Shown here in pieces: positions 14,054 through 23,236 of a stretch of 33,905 nucleotides of DNA. The position numbers and the translations under genes were made by a program. Source of the DNA: Lachnospiraceae bacterium (GTDB lineage: Bacteria > Bacillota > Clostridia > Lachnospirales > Lachnospiraceae). Position 1 is the first letter of the stretch; each line of letters begins with the position of its first letter. The stretch is taken from assembly GCA_029098105.1 (NCBI GenBank), contig JAQXNR010000116.1:1-33905 (forward strand), read 5' to 3'. The notes beneath the pieces were generated by a model. It was not told where the DNA came from. It worked only from the letters and a program-made list of their open reading frames with translations, and searched no databases.

Positions 14054-16678
14054 ATGTATAAAGAAATGATTGCAAGATATATTGATTTGGTAAAAGAATT
14101 TGGCTGTGCGATTGCTATTTTTACAGAAGATGGCAAGATTTTGCATTTGAATGATGAAGCATTGGGGATTCTGGGGAGAAATATTATAAATCTGGAAGTA
14201 CTTCCGGGACGTTATGTGGAAAATGAAGATTTTTGGGACAATCTTCATCGCTACCGTACCCTGTTTACGCATAAGGCATTGCTGAAAGCAGGGACCCAGA
14301 CTTATAAAATCCGGGGTATGATGCATTTGCTGTGTGAGAGGGAGGAGGAACAGCAGACTCCCACTATTTATGCTCTGGCTTTCGAGGTGCGGGAGGAGCG
14401 GATATTTGGAAGTGTGACATTGGAACGGATTGTAGAACATTCTGGATTTGTGGCTTTTCACTGGGTTGCAGATGCGCCGGAAAAGGATTTATGGCATGCC
14501 CGGTATGTTTCGAATTCGGTTTCCAAGTTTGGCTATAAGAGAGAAGATTTTTATGATAATCGGTTTACCTGGAATCAGTTTGTATATGAGGAGGACAGAG
14601 ACCTTCTTCAGGAGGAGGTTCTGGAACATTTGCGCAGCGGGAAACTGGAATATACACGACAGTATCGAATTAATGCGGCAGATGGTCAGGTGATTCCAGT
14701 GCATGATTATGTTCATCTGATTACCGATGGTGCGGACCGCCTTCTGGGAGTGGAAATCGTTATTTTTGACTTGCTTATGGAGACAGAGCGGAATGCGAAT
14801 CTGCTCCTTTTGGAAAATGCCGTGAACCGCAGTAGCAACATTGTACTTGTGTGGCAGTACCGCAAGGGTGAGAATCAGAAGAAGGAAATCCGCTATGTGT
14901 CCAGCAATATTGAACAGTTGGGAATTTCTGTTACTGCTTTGCGCTCTGGCGAGGAAGAATATGGCGATTACATCCATCCGGAGGATAGAGAGAAAGTAGA
15001 GCGGGTTTATGGTCAGTTTGAGCAGAAAGGATATCAGTACCTTTCTCAGGAATACCGTATTGTCAATTCTGCAAAGCAGGAGTTCTGGGTGCGGGATGAG
15101 AGCAATCTGGTGGAACTCCCGGGTGGAATGCGTTATATTGAGAGCATATTGACGGATATTAGCAGGTCCAAGCGCAGGGAACTTCAATTGATAGAGCAGC
15201 AGGAGAATCTGGAGCGCAAAATCCGCTACATTGAATCCAGTGAGACGATGTTGAGTGACATGTCAGTAGTAGATTTTATTAACAAGGAAGAACTGCAGGA
15301 ATTGCAGGGAGCCTTTGCGTCCATTACCCACAGTTATAACGCTATTATTGATTTGGATGGGGAACCCATAACCTTTCCAGATGGTCCGGAGACCAATATG
15401 GGGGCCTTTTATGATATGTTTGAGCGGAGTGAATATAAAAAAGGCTATTTTGAATTGAACAAAAAACTGCGCAAGGAGCATGGTCCGGTGCGAATGCAGC
15501 TCAGTGATTTTTCTGACCAGGAACTGGAAGCGAAAAGAGCAAAATCGGGGAGCCTGCCTCAGGAGGGAAGTCTCATTCAACTTGTGAAGGCAAGTTCTAT
15601 GGAGAGTGTGGATGCCACCCCGGGAGTTATGGTGGGAATCCCGTTGTTTATTGATGACAAACATATGGCAACCTGGATTAACTGCGCCTTTACCCAGTCT
15701 GAAATTGACCAGATTGATACTTACCTTCCAGCTTTGTGGAATATTTGTAAATACATGGCACAGTTTGTTTACAGCAACACGATTTCCCAGAAACAGGCGC
15801 AAAAAGCCAGACTGTCAGAAGTACAGGCGAGAGAACTTTTGGAGCGCAGTTCAGTTATAAGGGATATTTTGCGGCGTTGTAATGAGACGAATGATGACGA
15901 GGCACTTTCCTATGTACTTCACAAGGTAGGGGAGTATTTGAAAGTGAGCCGAATTTCTCTATTTCATTACACCCAGGAGCAAAATATCCCGACTTGCTGG
16001 TATGAATGGGATGCTCCCGGAATGGAGAAAAATGTGGATAGTAATGCAGACAAGGTCCCCCATGTATTTGAAATGCAAAAAGATGCCTTCAACCAGAAAG
16101 GACAGGTTATTTTAAATGGGGACAAGATTCCCATTCGTGTCCGCCGGATTTTATGGGACCATCATGTACGGGCGATTGTGGCCCTTCCGATTTATACTCT
16201 GACCCAGGAACAGCAGTATATTACTTTTGTAGAGTCGAATTACGAGCGAATCTGGACAGATGAGGAACTTTCCTTTATGCATACAACTGTCAGTATTCTT
16301 CAGGGATTTTTGCAGCGTATGCGGAGTAATGTGAATGTACATGATGTAACGGAAACACAGTTGGAATTTATTGCCATGTCCCGGGATTATATTTATATAA
16401 AAGACGAGGAAACAGAGGAGATTGTCTATGTAAATCCCCGGCTGGAGGAGGTTATTGGCAAAGACGCTGTGGGGCGTAAGTGCTATGAAGTGTTCCGCCG
16501 TCAGTCCATTCGTTGTATGGATTGCTACCAGAAGCGAAAAGAATGCCGGGAGTTGTGTAACAGCAGAATCTATAATTACCTGTTTAACCGGCCTATGCGA
16601 ATTCGGGAGATGCATATTGACTGGGCAAACCGTGGGCATATGAAGATGGTGCTGCTCAGCCCGGAGGATGGACAGTAA
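14054..16678 (+). CDS. Multi-domain PAS/PocR/GAF sensory protein without an output domain
   Basis: An 874-residue soluble protein made of sensor modules. There is a divergent PAS at about residues 8-110, PAS_3-type folds at about 125-240 (…FVYEEDRDLL…) and 265-375 (…YIHPEDREKV…), and a coiled-coil at about 380-410. A PocR-like ligand domain lies at about 415-580 (VDFINKEELQELQGAFASITH start), a second coiled-coil near 590-610, a GAF at about 612-760, and a final PAS at about 772-872 containing CMDCYQKRKECRELC, a possible metal-binding cluster. No transmembrane segment, histidine kinase, GGDEF, EAL or DNA-binding domain follows; the stop comes right after the last PAS. Relatives usually carry such an effector. 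AAAGGAGGAGG is 9 bases before the ATG. It may act through a partner, or be a shortened signalling protein. Confidence 0.85.
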   Translation: MYKEMIARYIDLVKEFGCAIAIFTEDGKILHLNDEALGILGRNIINLEVLPGRYVENEDFWDNLHRYRTLFTHKALLKAGTQTYKIRGMMHLLCEREEEQQTPTIYALAFEVREERIFGSVTLERIVEHSGFVAFHWVADAPEKDLWHARYVSNSVSKFGYKREDFYDNRFTWNQFVYEEDRDLLQEEVLEHLRSGKLEYTRQYRINAADGQVIPVHDYVHLITDGADRLLGVEIVIFDLLMETERNANLLLLENAVNRSSNIVLVWQYRKGENQKKEIRYVSSNIEQLGISVTALRSGEEEYGDYIHPEDREKVERVYGQFEQKGYQYLSQEYRIVNSAKQEFWVRDESNLVELPGGMRYIESILTDISRSKRRELQLIEQQENLERKIRYIESSETMLSDMSVVDFINKEELQELQGAFASITHSYNAIIDLDGEPITFPDGPETNMGAFYDMFERSEYKKGYFELNKKLRKEHGPVRMQLSDFSDQELEAKRAKSGSLPQEGSLIQLVKASSMESVDATPGVMVGIPLFIDDKHMATWINCAFTQSEIDQIDTYLPALWNICKYMAQFVYSNTISQKQAQKARLSEVQARELLERSSVIRDILRRCNETNDDEALSYVLHKVGEYLKVSRISLFHYTQEQNIPTCWYEWDAPGMEKNVDSNADKVPHVFEMQKDAFNQKGQVILNGDKIPIRVRRILWDHHVRAIVALPIYTLTQEQQYITFVESNYERIWTDEELSFMHTTVSILQGFLQRMRSNVNVHDVTETQLEFIAMSRDYIYIKDEETEEIVYVNPRLEEVIGKDAVGRKCYEVFRRQSIRCMDCYQKRKECRELCNSRIYNYLFNRPMRIREMHIDWANRGHMKMVLLSPEDGQ

Positions 16679-16982
16679 CAGGATATGGGGAGTTCGGTTC
16701 CTGCGACGGAATGCAAAGAAGGTTTTATAGAAAGACGGTTAAGATTTTTGGGGGAAAATCCGATATACAAAAAGTATAGTAATAATAACAGTCGTTTTGT
16801 CGGTTTTTGCAATCTGGTTGTTGTGGTTTTTGGACATTTTGATAATTTTGCGAATTTTCCCCGAAAATATTTGAAATATTTGAATTATTGATTATAATAA
16901 GATAGATATAGCATGATTAAATCTATCTAGTTATGGAGAAAATACAGTAGAAGACCATTGTGTATGGCGAAAGGGGAATACT
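16679..16982 (+). promoter_or_regulatory. Gap upstream of mbl holding a sigma-A promoter and a leader inverted repeat
   Basis: The 304 bases carry no convincing gene. Near their end TTGAAA (16871-16876), a 16-base spacer and TATAAT (16893-16898) form a good sigma-A promoter for mbl and the flagellar genes behind it. Just downstream AGATAGAT (16900-16907) and ATCTATCT (16921-16928) form a perfect 8-bp inverted repeat at the start of the leader, a possible operator or 5' hairpin. AAGGGG lies 6 bases before the mbl start. Confidence 0.65.
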
Positions 16983-17972
16983 ATGGCAAGTACAGATATT
17001 GGAATTGATTTAGGAACCGCAAGTGTTTTGGTTTATGTGAAGGGCAAGGGCGTTGTGTTAAAAGAGCCCAGCGTTGTCGCATTTGACAGAGATACCAACA
17101 AGATTAAAGCAATCGGTGAGGAAGCGCGTCTGATGCTGGGAAGAACACCAGGCAATATTGTGGCTGTTCGTCCGTTGCGTCAGGGTGTCATTTCGGACTA
17201 TACAGTAACAGAGAAAATGATTAAATATTTTATTCAGAAGGCAGTGGGTAAGACATTCCGTAAACCCCGGATTTCTGTATGTGTTCCCAGCGGGGCAACA
17301 GAAGTGGAGAAGAAGGCGGTAGAGGATGCTACCATCAATGCAGGGGCAAGAGATGTATTTATTATTGAAGAGCCCATTGCTGCTGCGATTGGTGCAGGAA
17401 TTGATATTGCCAAGCCATGTGGAAATATGATTGTGGATATTGGTGGTGGAACTGCAGATATTGCTGTAATTTCACTGGGTGGAACGGTAGTTAGTACATC
17501 TATCAAGACCGCCGGGGATGATTTTGACGAAGCAATCGTGCGCTATATGCGTAAAAAACATAACCTTTTGATTGGAGAGAGAACCGCAGAGGACATCAAG
17601 ATTCAGATTGGTACAGCATACCATAGAGCAGAAGATACGACGATGGATGTGCGGGGACGGAATCTGGTAACGGGGCTTCCGAAGACCATTACCGTGACTT
17701 CTGAGGAGACGATGGAGGCATTGCATGATTCCACAGCACAGATTGTTGAGGCGGTACACAGTGTACTGGAGAAGACTCCGCCGGAACTGGCAGCGGACAT
17801 TGCGGACCGGGGTATTGTATTAACTGGTGGTGGTGCGCTGTTACACGGACTGGAAGAACTGATTGAAGACAAGACGAACATTAACACAATGACCGCAGAG
17901 GATCCTTTGACTGCGGTAGCGATTGGTACTGGTAAGTATGTAGAGTTTATTAGTGGTAAGCGCGACGAGTAG
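16983..17972 (+). CDS. mbl: MreB-like actin homologue Mbl
   Basis: A 329-residue bacterial actin. It begins STDIGIDLGTASVLVYVKGKG (phosphate 1 loop) and has IVDIGGGTADIAVISLGG (phosphate 2, about residues 153-170), VLTGGGALLHGLEELI (adenosine motif, about 279-294) and the connecting EEPIAAAIGAG motif. These polymers guide cell-wall synthesis along the cell body from the inner face of the membrane. The identity as Mbl rather than MreB rests on position: it directly precedes the FlhO and FlhP homologues, as in B. subtilis, and no mreC/mreD is nearby. It starts the unit that ends at the terminator at 20064-20095. Confidence 0.92.
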   Translation: MASTDIGIDLGTASVLVYVKGKGVVLKEPSVVAFDRDTNKIKAIGEEARLMLGRTPGNIVAVRPLRQGVISDYTVTEKMIKYFIQKAVGKTFRKPRISVCVPSGATEVEKKAVEDATINAGARDVFIIEEPIAAAIGAGIDIAKPCGNMIVDIGGGTADIAVISLGGTVVSTSIKTAGDDFDEAIVRYMRKKHNLLIGERTAEDIKIQIGTAYHRAEDTTMDVRGRNLVTGLPKTITVTSEETMEALHDSTAQIVEAVHSVLEKTPPELAADIADRGIVLTGGGALLHGLEELIEDKTNINTMTAEDPLTAVAIGTGKYVEFISGKRDE

Positions 17973-17998
17973 AAAACAGAGAAGAGAAGGAGTGTAAG

Positions 17999-18775
17999 AT
18001 GGTAAGAAGTCTTTATACAGCTTATACTGCCATGCGCAACGAGGAGAAGCGTCTGGATGTTATTTCCAACAATATGGCGAATGCAGATACCAATGGGTAT
18101 AAAGCAGAAGGCGCCACATCAAGGGCTTTTTCCCAGGTGTATGGAGTGAAGATTAATGATGAATCCGAAGCCAATACACAGCGGGCCATTGGTAAGATGA
18201 GTCTGGGTGTGAGGATTGGGCAGACTTACCGTGACTGGTCTACCGGTAGTTTCCGGGAGACTGGGAATACATATGATTTTGCCCTTGAGGGAAAAGGATT
18301 CTTTACCATCAGCATGACGGACAAGAGCGGAGAGGAACATATCCGTTATACGCGGGATGGAGCCTTTACGATTACCTCGGATGGATTTCTTGTGACCAAG
18401 GATGGAGATTTTGTGCTGGATGATGGAGGAAGCAGAATTCAGTTGCCGACAGACCAGGGCGAACCAGTGGTGAGCGATGACGGTGTCATTATGGTCAATG
18501 GCGAAGAAATTGCAACTTTGGGCATAACGGATTTTGAAGATTATAATTATTTGGAGAAGTATGGAGAGAACCAGTTTGATGCAGTGGAAGGTGCAGTCAA
18601 GAAGGATTTTGCCGGAAGTGTGGAGCAGGGTTTGATTGAGACTTCCAATGTGAACATCGTGGATGAGATGGTAAATATGATTTCTGTTACCAGATCCTAT
18701 GAGACGAGCCAGAAGATGATTCAGACTGTGGATGGTATGATGGACAAAATGGTGAACACGGTGGGAAGAGTATAG
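17999..18775 (+). CDS. flhO: Flagellar rod/hook-basal body protein, FlgF/FlhO type
   Basis: A 258-residue member of the flagellar rod-hook family. The N-terminal helix motif MRNEEKRLDVISNNMANADTNGYKAEG has the conserved NNxANxxTxGYK core. A middle beta region follows (FALEGKGFFTI… RYTRDGAFTI). The C-terminal helix IVDEMVNMISVTRSYETSQKMIQTVD pairs with it in the rod. These proteins are exported by the flagellar type III system and form the distal or proximal rod. It lies 26 bases after mbl, with AAGGAG 6-7 bases before the ATG, and is followed by a longer paralogue. FlhO is the B. subtilis name; flgF is the broader name. Confidence 0.92.
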   Translation: MVRSLYTAYTAMRNEEKRLDVISNNMANADTNGYKAEGATSRAFSQVYGVKINDESEANTQRAIGKMSLGVRIGQTYRDWSTGSFRETGNTYDFALEGKGFFTISMTDKSGEEHIRYTRDGAFTITSDGFLVTKDGDFVLDDGGSRIQLPTDQGEPVVSDDGVIMVNGEEIATLGITDFEDYNYLEKYGENQFDAVEGAVKKDFAGSVEQGLIETSNVNIVDEMVNMISVTRSYETSQKMIQTVDGMMDKMVNTVGRV

Positions 18776-18815
18776 TTAGCATCATTTTATGAAATTCAGA
18801 AAGAGGTGTATAATT

Positions 18816-19631
18816 ATGATGAGAGCGTTGTGGACAGCGGCAAGCGGTATGACGAGCCAACAGACGAATGTGGACACCATTGCCAACAATCTGTCAAACA
18901 TCAATACAGCTGGATATAAGACGGAGAAGGCAGAATTCAAGTCTTTGTTGTACCAGAATCTGCAGAGCCAGTCTACCAACAGTGATGGAACGAATAAACC
19001 GGTTTCTGCACAGGTTGGTCTTGGTACCCGGATGGCATCTGTAACAAGTAATTTCAGTCAGGGTGCTTTGAATGAGACAGATTCCTTTATGGATTGGGGA
19101 ATTGAAGGAGATGGCTTTTATAAGATTGACACTGGAAACAAAGGTATTATGTATACCCGCAATGCCAGTTTTTCACTGTCTGTTGTAGATGGCGGTGCCA
19201 TGGTTACAACAACAGATGGCTACCCGGTTTTGGATAGAAACAATAACACGATTGTAATTTCTGATGACTATACAATGAGTAGTATTTCTATTACCCAGGA
19301 TGGTAAATTGTATGCCAAAAATAAGGCTGGCGAGAATGTCGATTTGGGAATTCAGGTAGGACTGGTGCAGTTTAGTAATCCGGCAGGATTAGAGAAAAAT
19401 GGAAACAGCCTTTACCGGGCAACGGATAATTCAGGGGAAGCGATGGAAGAACTTACTTCAGATACGCTGAAGTTAAGCAGTATTCGTCAGAATTACCTGG
19501 AGAGTTCCAATGTCAATGCAGCAGATGAGATGGTGAATCTGATTGTGGCACAGCGGGCGTATGAGATGAATTCGAAATGTATTTCTGCTGCGGATACGAT
19601 GATGCAGCAGGCGAATAATTTAAGAGGATAG
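18816..19631 (+). CDS. flgG: Flagellar rod/hook-basal body protein, FlgG/FlhP type
   Basis: A 271-residue distal-rod family protein, paralogue of its upstream neighbour. The N-terminus reads MMRALWTAASGMTSQQTNVDTIANNLSNINTAGYKTEKAEFKSLLYQ, the FlgG/FlhP signature with the conserved early MRALW. The middle has WGIEGDGFYKI and YTRNASFSL. The C-terminus ESSNVNAADEMVNLIVAQRAYEMNSKCISAADTMMQQANNLRG is the standard closing helix. It corresponds to FlhP of the mbl-flhO-flhP group. A GAGGTG ribosome site precedes the tandem ATGATG; the first (18816) is used here, and 18819 is also possible. Confidence 0.92.
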   Translation: MMRALWTAASGMTSQQTNVDTIANNLSNINTAGYKTEKAEFKSLLYQNLQSQSTNSDGTNKPVSAQVGLGTRMASVTSNFSQGALNETDSFMDWGIEGDGFYKIDTGNKGIMYTRNASFSLSVVDGGAMVTTTDGYPVLDRNNNTIVISDDYTMSSISITQDGKLYAKNKAGENVDLGIQVGLVQFSNPAGLEKNGNSLYRATDNSGEAMEELTSDTLKLSSIRQNYLESSNVNAADEMVNLIVAQRAYEMNSKCISAADTMMQQANNLRG

Positions 19632-19695
19632 TTTTTGGCAGTCGGGGAGAGTTCTCTTTGAGAAAGGACTTACAGCGAAAGGAGCGTTGGTATAG

Positions 19696-20052
19696 ATGGA
19701 TATGGATGCGTTGACAAGTAATCTGTATAGTCAGTATTCAGCGGTTTATGAGAATACAACCAAAGATTCTCTGAACCAGGCATTGAATATAAAAACACAA
19801 GAGGCTACCGATGAAGAATTGATGGAAGCCTGTAAGGAATTCGAACAGTACTTTGTGGAACAGATGTATAAAGAAATGAAGAAGACTGTTCCCGAGGATA
19901 GTCTGCTGGGAGACAACGAATATATGGATATGTACGAGGATACTTTGATTAGCGGGATTGCTGAGAAAGTCGTGGACAGTGGACAGTTGGGATATGCCCA
20001 GCAGTTGTATGAAGCGATTTCCAAACAATCGGGTTCCAAACACACAATATAA
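19696..20052 (+). CDS. flgJ: Rod-binding protein (FlgJ N-terminal type)
   Basis: A 118-residue protein with the rod-binding domain of FlgJ (PF10135). EACKEFEQYFVEQMYKEMKKTVPEDSLLGDNE is followed by MYEDTLISGIAEKVVDSGQLGYAQQLYEAI, the conserved YxxMxxxxLAxxxAxxGGxG-like helix. The C-terminal muramidase domain of enterobacterial FlgJ is absent, as is common in Firmicutes. It probably caps or guides rod assembly. It is the last gene of the mbl-flhO-flhP unit. The AAAGGAG site is about 11 bases from the ATG, slightly long. Confidence 0.87.
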   Translation: MDMDALTSNLYSQYSAVYENTTKDSLNQALNIKTQEATDEELMEACKEFEQYFVEQMYKEMKKTVPEDSLLGDNEYMDMYEDTLISGIAEKVVDSGQLGYAQQLYEAISKQSGSKHTI

Positions 20053-20063
20053 CAGGAGAACAG

Positions 20064-20095
20064 TGGGGAAGCGAAGATTGGCTTTCCCATTTTTT
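20064..20095 (+). terminator. Intrinsic terminator of the mbl-flgJ unit
   Basis: TGGGGAAGC (20064-20072) pairs with GCTTTCCCA (20081-20089) with one G-U pair, loop 8 bases, followed by six T. Confidence 0.8.
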
Positions 20096-20145
20096 ATGAG
20101 AGAAAGCCACGGTGGAAGACAGAAAAAGAAAAAAGGATTTTTATT

Positions 20146-22443
20146 ATGCAAGAGGAATACAAAGTAATTGAGGGATATGTGGAGCATATTCGTTTTCGGA
20201 ATGAGGCAAATGGATATACGGTATTTAATTGTGAAACCAGATTGGGAGACTGGACTTGTCTGGGTATTTTTCCGTTCATATCGGAAGGACAATATTTAGA
20301 GTTGACCGGGCAGGAGTTCGACAATGTAAACTACAATGAGATTCAGTTCCGTGTGAGTTCCTATGAGGAAAAGCAGCCGGAGGACCAGGTAGGAATGGAA
20401 CGGTATTTAAGTTCTGGAGCCATTAAGGGAATTGGTCCCAATCTTGCCAAAAAGATTGTAAAAAAATTCAAGTTAGATACTTTCCGCATTATTGAGGAGG
20501 AGCCAGAGCGCCTGGCAGAAATCAAGGGAATTTCGGAACGGATGGCGATTTCGGTGGCAACTCAGTTTATGGAAATGAAGGAAATGCGGGATGCCATGAT
20601 GTATCTGGGGAAATTTCAGATTCCCAATCACTATGCGGTAAAAATCTACAATACTTATGGAGAGGATTTATATCAGATTGTAAAGGAAAATCCATACAAA
20701 TTGGCAGAGGATATTACAGGAATCGGTTTCCGTATAGCGGATGAAATTGCCCGCAGAGTAGGAATTAACTCCAATTCCCAGTTTCGTATTGCCTCTGGAT
20801 TGGTTTATACCATGACTCAGGCAGGAGCGTATGGACATGTCTATTTACCGAAAACGATTCTGTTAAATAAGGCACTGCAGATGCTTCAGATTGAGGAGGA
20901 TACGACACTGTTGGAAGGATGTCTGGAGGATTTGATTCTGGAGCGGAGATTGATTGCAAAACAGGTGGAGGAAGAGGTGCGTATTTATTCCCCTTCTCTG
21001 TATTACAGTGAGTTGGATACAGCTAAAATGCTGTTGGAAGTGGCACAGGCCTACGAGAGCCCGGGATGCTTTCCGGAAGAAAAAGATGAGTCTCAGGTAA
21101 TGGAAAAAACACTGTCCGATGAGGCGAAGAAACGTCTTGAGAAAATCGAAAAAGAAATGGGAATTACTCTGGATGATTTGCAAAAACAGGCAGTATGGGA
21201 AACGATTCAGCATGGCGTAACCATTATAACGGGTGGTCCGGGAACTGGAAAAACAACAATTATAAATGCGGTAATTCATTATTTTGAAATGGAAGGGCTG
21301 GATATTTTGCTGGCGGCACCCACTGGAAGAGCGGCAAAGAGGATGAAGGAGACAACAGGGTATGAGGCAAAGACGATTCACCGTCTGTTGGAAATTTCCG
21401 GAGACCCTTCATCGGACAGCCATTTCAAATTTGAACGGGATAGAAGTAATCCGTTGGAGACGGATGTGGTCATTATTGATGAGGCATCTATGGTAGATAT
21501 TTCTCTGATGCATTCTCTTTTGGAGGCAGTGGCGTCGGGAACTCGTCTGGTTTTGGTAGGGGATGTAAATCAGCTTCCTAGTGTGGGTCCGGGAAATGTA
21601 TTGAAGGATATGATTGCTTCTGAGGCGTTTGCCACCGTACGACTGAACCGGATTTACCGCCAGGAGGAGGGGAGCCGGATTGTGTCCAACGCCCATAAAA
21701 TTAATAGGGGTGAGGCAATTCCTATGGACAATAAGAGCAGTGATTTTTTTATTATGCCGCGAAACCGAGCCGATGCGGTAATCTCTACAACAATCGAATT
21801 GGTTCGTGAAAAAATGCCCAATTATATGAAGGTGGCACCTCAGGATGTACAGGTACTGGTGCCCACCCGAAAAGGTGAGGTGGGTGTGATAAACCTGAAT
21901 GGAGTGTTGCAGCAGGCGTTGAATCCCCCGTCGCCGGAAAAGGCGGAGCATGAGTCTGGCCGGGTGATTTACCGGGAAGGGGACAAGGTCATGCAGATTA
22001 AAAACAATTATAAACTGGAATGGGTAAAGGAGACACCGCAGGGGCATGAGATTGACAGCGGAATGGGAGTCTTTAACGGTGACATGGGAATCATTACCCA
22101 CATCAGCGATTATGCGGAGGAGGTTACAGTAGAATTTGACGAGGGACATCTGGTGAAGTACCCGTATGGTTTTTTAGATGAACTGGAACTTGCTTATGCT
22201 GTTACGGTTCATAAAAGCCAGGGAAGTGAATATCCGGTAGTGGTGATTCCATTAATGAATGGTCCTCAGGTATTGTATACAAGAAACCTTCTGTACACAG
22301 CAGTAACCCGGGCACGCAATTGTGTGGTGCTGGTGGGTGATATGGGCGTTATGGGGCGTATGATACAGAATAATAATGAGCAGAAACGCTACAGTGGCTT
22401 AAAAGAGGCGATTGGGGAATTGCGAAACGAGATGTTTATTTAA
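20146..22443 (+). CDS. recD2: ATP-dependent RecD2-like DNA helicase
   Basis: A 765-residue 5'-3' superfamily 1B helicase. The N-terminal part (about 1-190) has an OB-like segment and helix-hairpin-helix repeats (GIGPNLAKKIVKKF; EIKGISERMA; DITGIGFRIADEIA). Walker A is GGPGTGKTT at 363-371, Walker B is VVIIDEASMVD, and a Q-loop-like GDVNQLPSVGPG follows. The last helicase motif is AVTVHKSQGSEYPVV with YTAVTRAR near the end. The length and the HhH N-terminus match RecD2/YrrC, which works outside RecBCD in mismatch repair and replication-fork maintenance. The AAAAAGGA ribosome site is modest. It stands between a flagellar unit and comF, with its own transcription likely. Confidence 0.95.
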   Translation: MQEEYKVIEGYVEHIRFRNEANGYTVFNCETRLGDWTCLGIFPFISEGQYLELTGQEFDNVNYNEIQFRVSSYEEKQPEDQVGMERYLSSGAIKGIGPNLAKKIVKKFKLDTFRIIEEEPERLAEIKGISERMAISVATQFMEMKEMRDAMMYLGKFQIPNHYAVKIYNTYGEDLYQIVKENPYKLAEDITGIGFRIADEIARRVGINSNSQFRIASGLVYTMTQAGAYGHVYLPKTILLNKALQMLQIEEDTTLLEGCLEDLILERRLIAKQVEEEVRIYSPSLYYSELDTAKMLLEVAQAYESPGCFPEEKDESQVMEKTLSDEAKKRLEKIEKEMGITLDDLQKQAVWETIQHGVTIITGGPGTGKTTIINAVIHYFEMEGLDILLAAPTGRAAKRMKETTGYEAKTIHRLLEISGDPSSDSHFKFERDRSNPLETDVVIIDEASMVDISLMHSLLEAVASGTRLVLVGDVNQLPSVGPGNVLKDMIASEAFATVRLNRIYRQEEGSRIVSNAHKINRGEAIPMDNKSSDFFIMPRNRADAVISTTIELVREKMPNYMKVAPQDVQVLVPTRKGEVGVINLNGVLQQALNPPSPEKAEHESGRVIYREGDKVMQIKNNYKLEWVKETPQGHEIDSGMGVFNGDMGIITHISDYAEEVTVEFDEGHLVKYPYGFLDELELAYAVTVHKSQGSEYPVVVIPLMNGPQVLYTRNLLYTAVTRARNCVVLVGDMGVMGRMIQNNNEQKRYSGLKEAIGELRNEMFI

Positions 22444-22507
22444 TTAAAGCATATTAGTTTTACAATTACCTAGTCTAGTACAAAATATTAAGAGGGGGGA
22501 GAAACAT

Positions 22508-23206
22508 ATGATATGGGATTTGTTATACCCGAAACGATGTGCCGTCTGCGATGGGATTCTTACCGCAAAGGAGCATTTATGCTGCGCCAAGTGTCGTGGG
22601 GCGTTGCCCTTTATTAAACAACCCTGCTGTTATTCTTGTGGGAAACCGTTGGAATCAGAGAATCAGGAGTATTGTGGAGATTGCAGGAAGAATCAAAAAA
22701 CCTTTTACCAAAACAGAGCACTGTTTCTTTATAATGAGGCAATCCAGAGTGCCATGCTCCGGTTTAAAGCGGGGAATCGAAGGGAATATGCTGAATTTTA
22801 CGGAGAGGAGATTGCAAAACAGCTGGGGGGCGTAATAAAAGGATGGGATGTGGATGCCATTTTGCCGGTCCCTCTGCATTCCCGAAAACTGAAAATTCGG
22901 GGATATAATCAGGCTGAACTGGTGGCGGAGGTGGTGGGCAGACAATTGGACATTCCGGTTATAACAGAGTGTCTTGTCCGTTCAGTTTATACGAAAGCAC
23001 AGAAACAGTTGAATAACATAGAACGCTTGAAAAATCTAGAAAAGGCTTTCCATTTTTGTAAAAATAGTGTAAAATTAAACAAAGTAATTCTGTTAGATGA
23101 CATCTATACAACTGGTGCCACGCTGGAAGCGTGCAGCCGTGTTTTGAAGACGGGTGGAATTGAGTTGGTATATGGGATTACGATTGCAGCGGGACAAGGA
23201 TATTAA
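22508..23206 (+). CDS. comF: ComF family phosphoribosyltransferase-like competence protein
   Basis: A 232-residue protein. The N-terminal double zinc ribbon has four CxxC pairs (CAVC, CCAKC, CYSC, CGDC) within about residues 10-60. A type I phosphoribosyltransferase domain follows, with the PRPP-binding loop VILLDDIYTTGATLEAC at about 192-208. ComFC in B. subtilis supports transformation, while the DNA-uptake helicase ComFA is a separate gene not seen here. An AGGGGGG ribosome site lies about 9 bases before the ATG. It stands just before yvyF and flgM, as in the B. subtilis comF-flagellar cluster. Confidence 0.93.
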   Translation: MIWDLLYPKRCAVCDGILTAKEHLCCAKCRGALPFIKQPCCYSCGKPLESENQEYCGDCRKNQKTFYQNRALFLYNEAIQSAMLRFKAGNRREYAEFYGEEIAKQLGGVIKGWDVDAILPVPLHSRKLKIRGYNQAELVAEVVGRQLDIPVITECLVRSVYTKAQKQLNNIERLKNLEKAFHFCKNSVKLNKVILLDDIYTTGATLEACSRVLKTGGIELVYGITIAAGQGY

Positions 23207-23236
23207 TATGTAAAATGAATTGAGGAGGCGGTTAAT

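Noticed and set aside
14003-14461. A 152-codon minus-strand frame at the PAS gene start
   Set aside because: It is antisense to the first PAS domain and has no ribosome site.
16685-16891. A 68-codon frame before mbl
   Set aside because: It runs through the -35 box of the mbl promoter, lacks a spaced ribosome site and resembles no output domain for the PAS protein.
21409-22149. A 246-codon open frame antisense to recD2
   Set aside because: It mirrors the well-conserved helicase motifs and its composition is that of a shadow frame.
22444-22507. A promoter for comF (TTTACA followed by AT-rich bases)
   Set aside because: The -10 candidates match the consensus too poorly at 16-18 base spacing.
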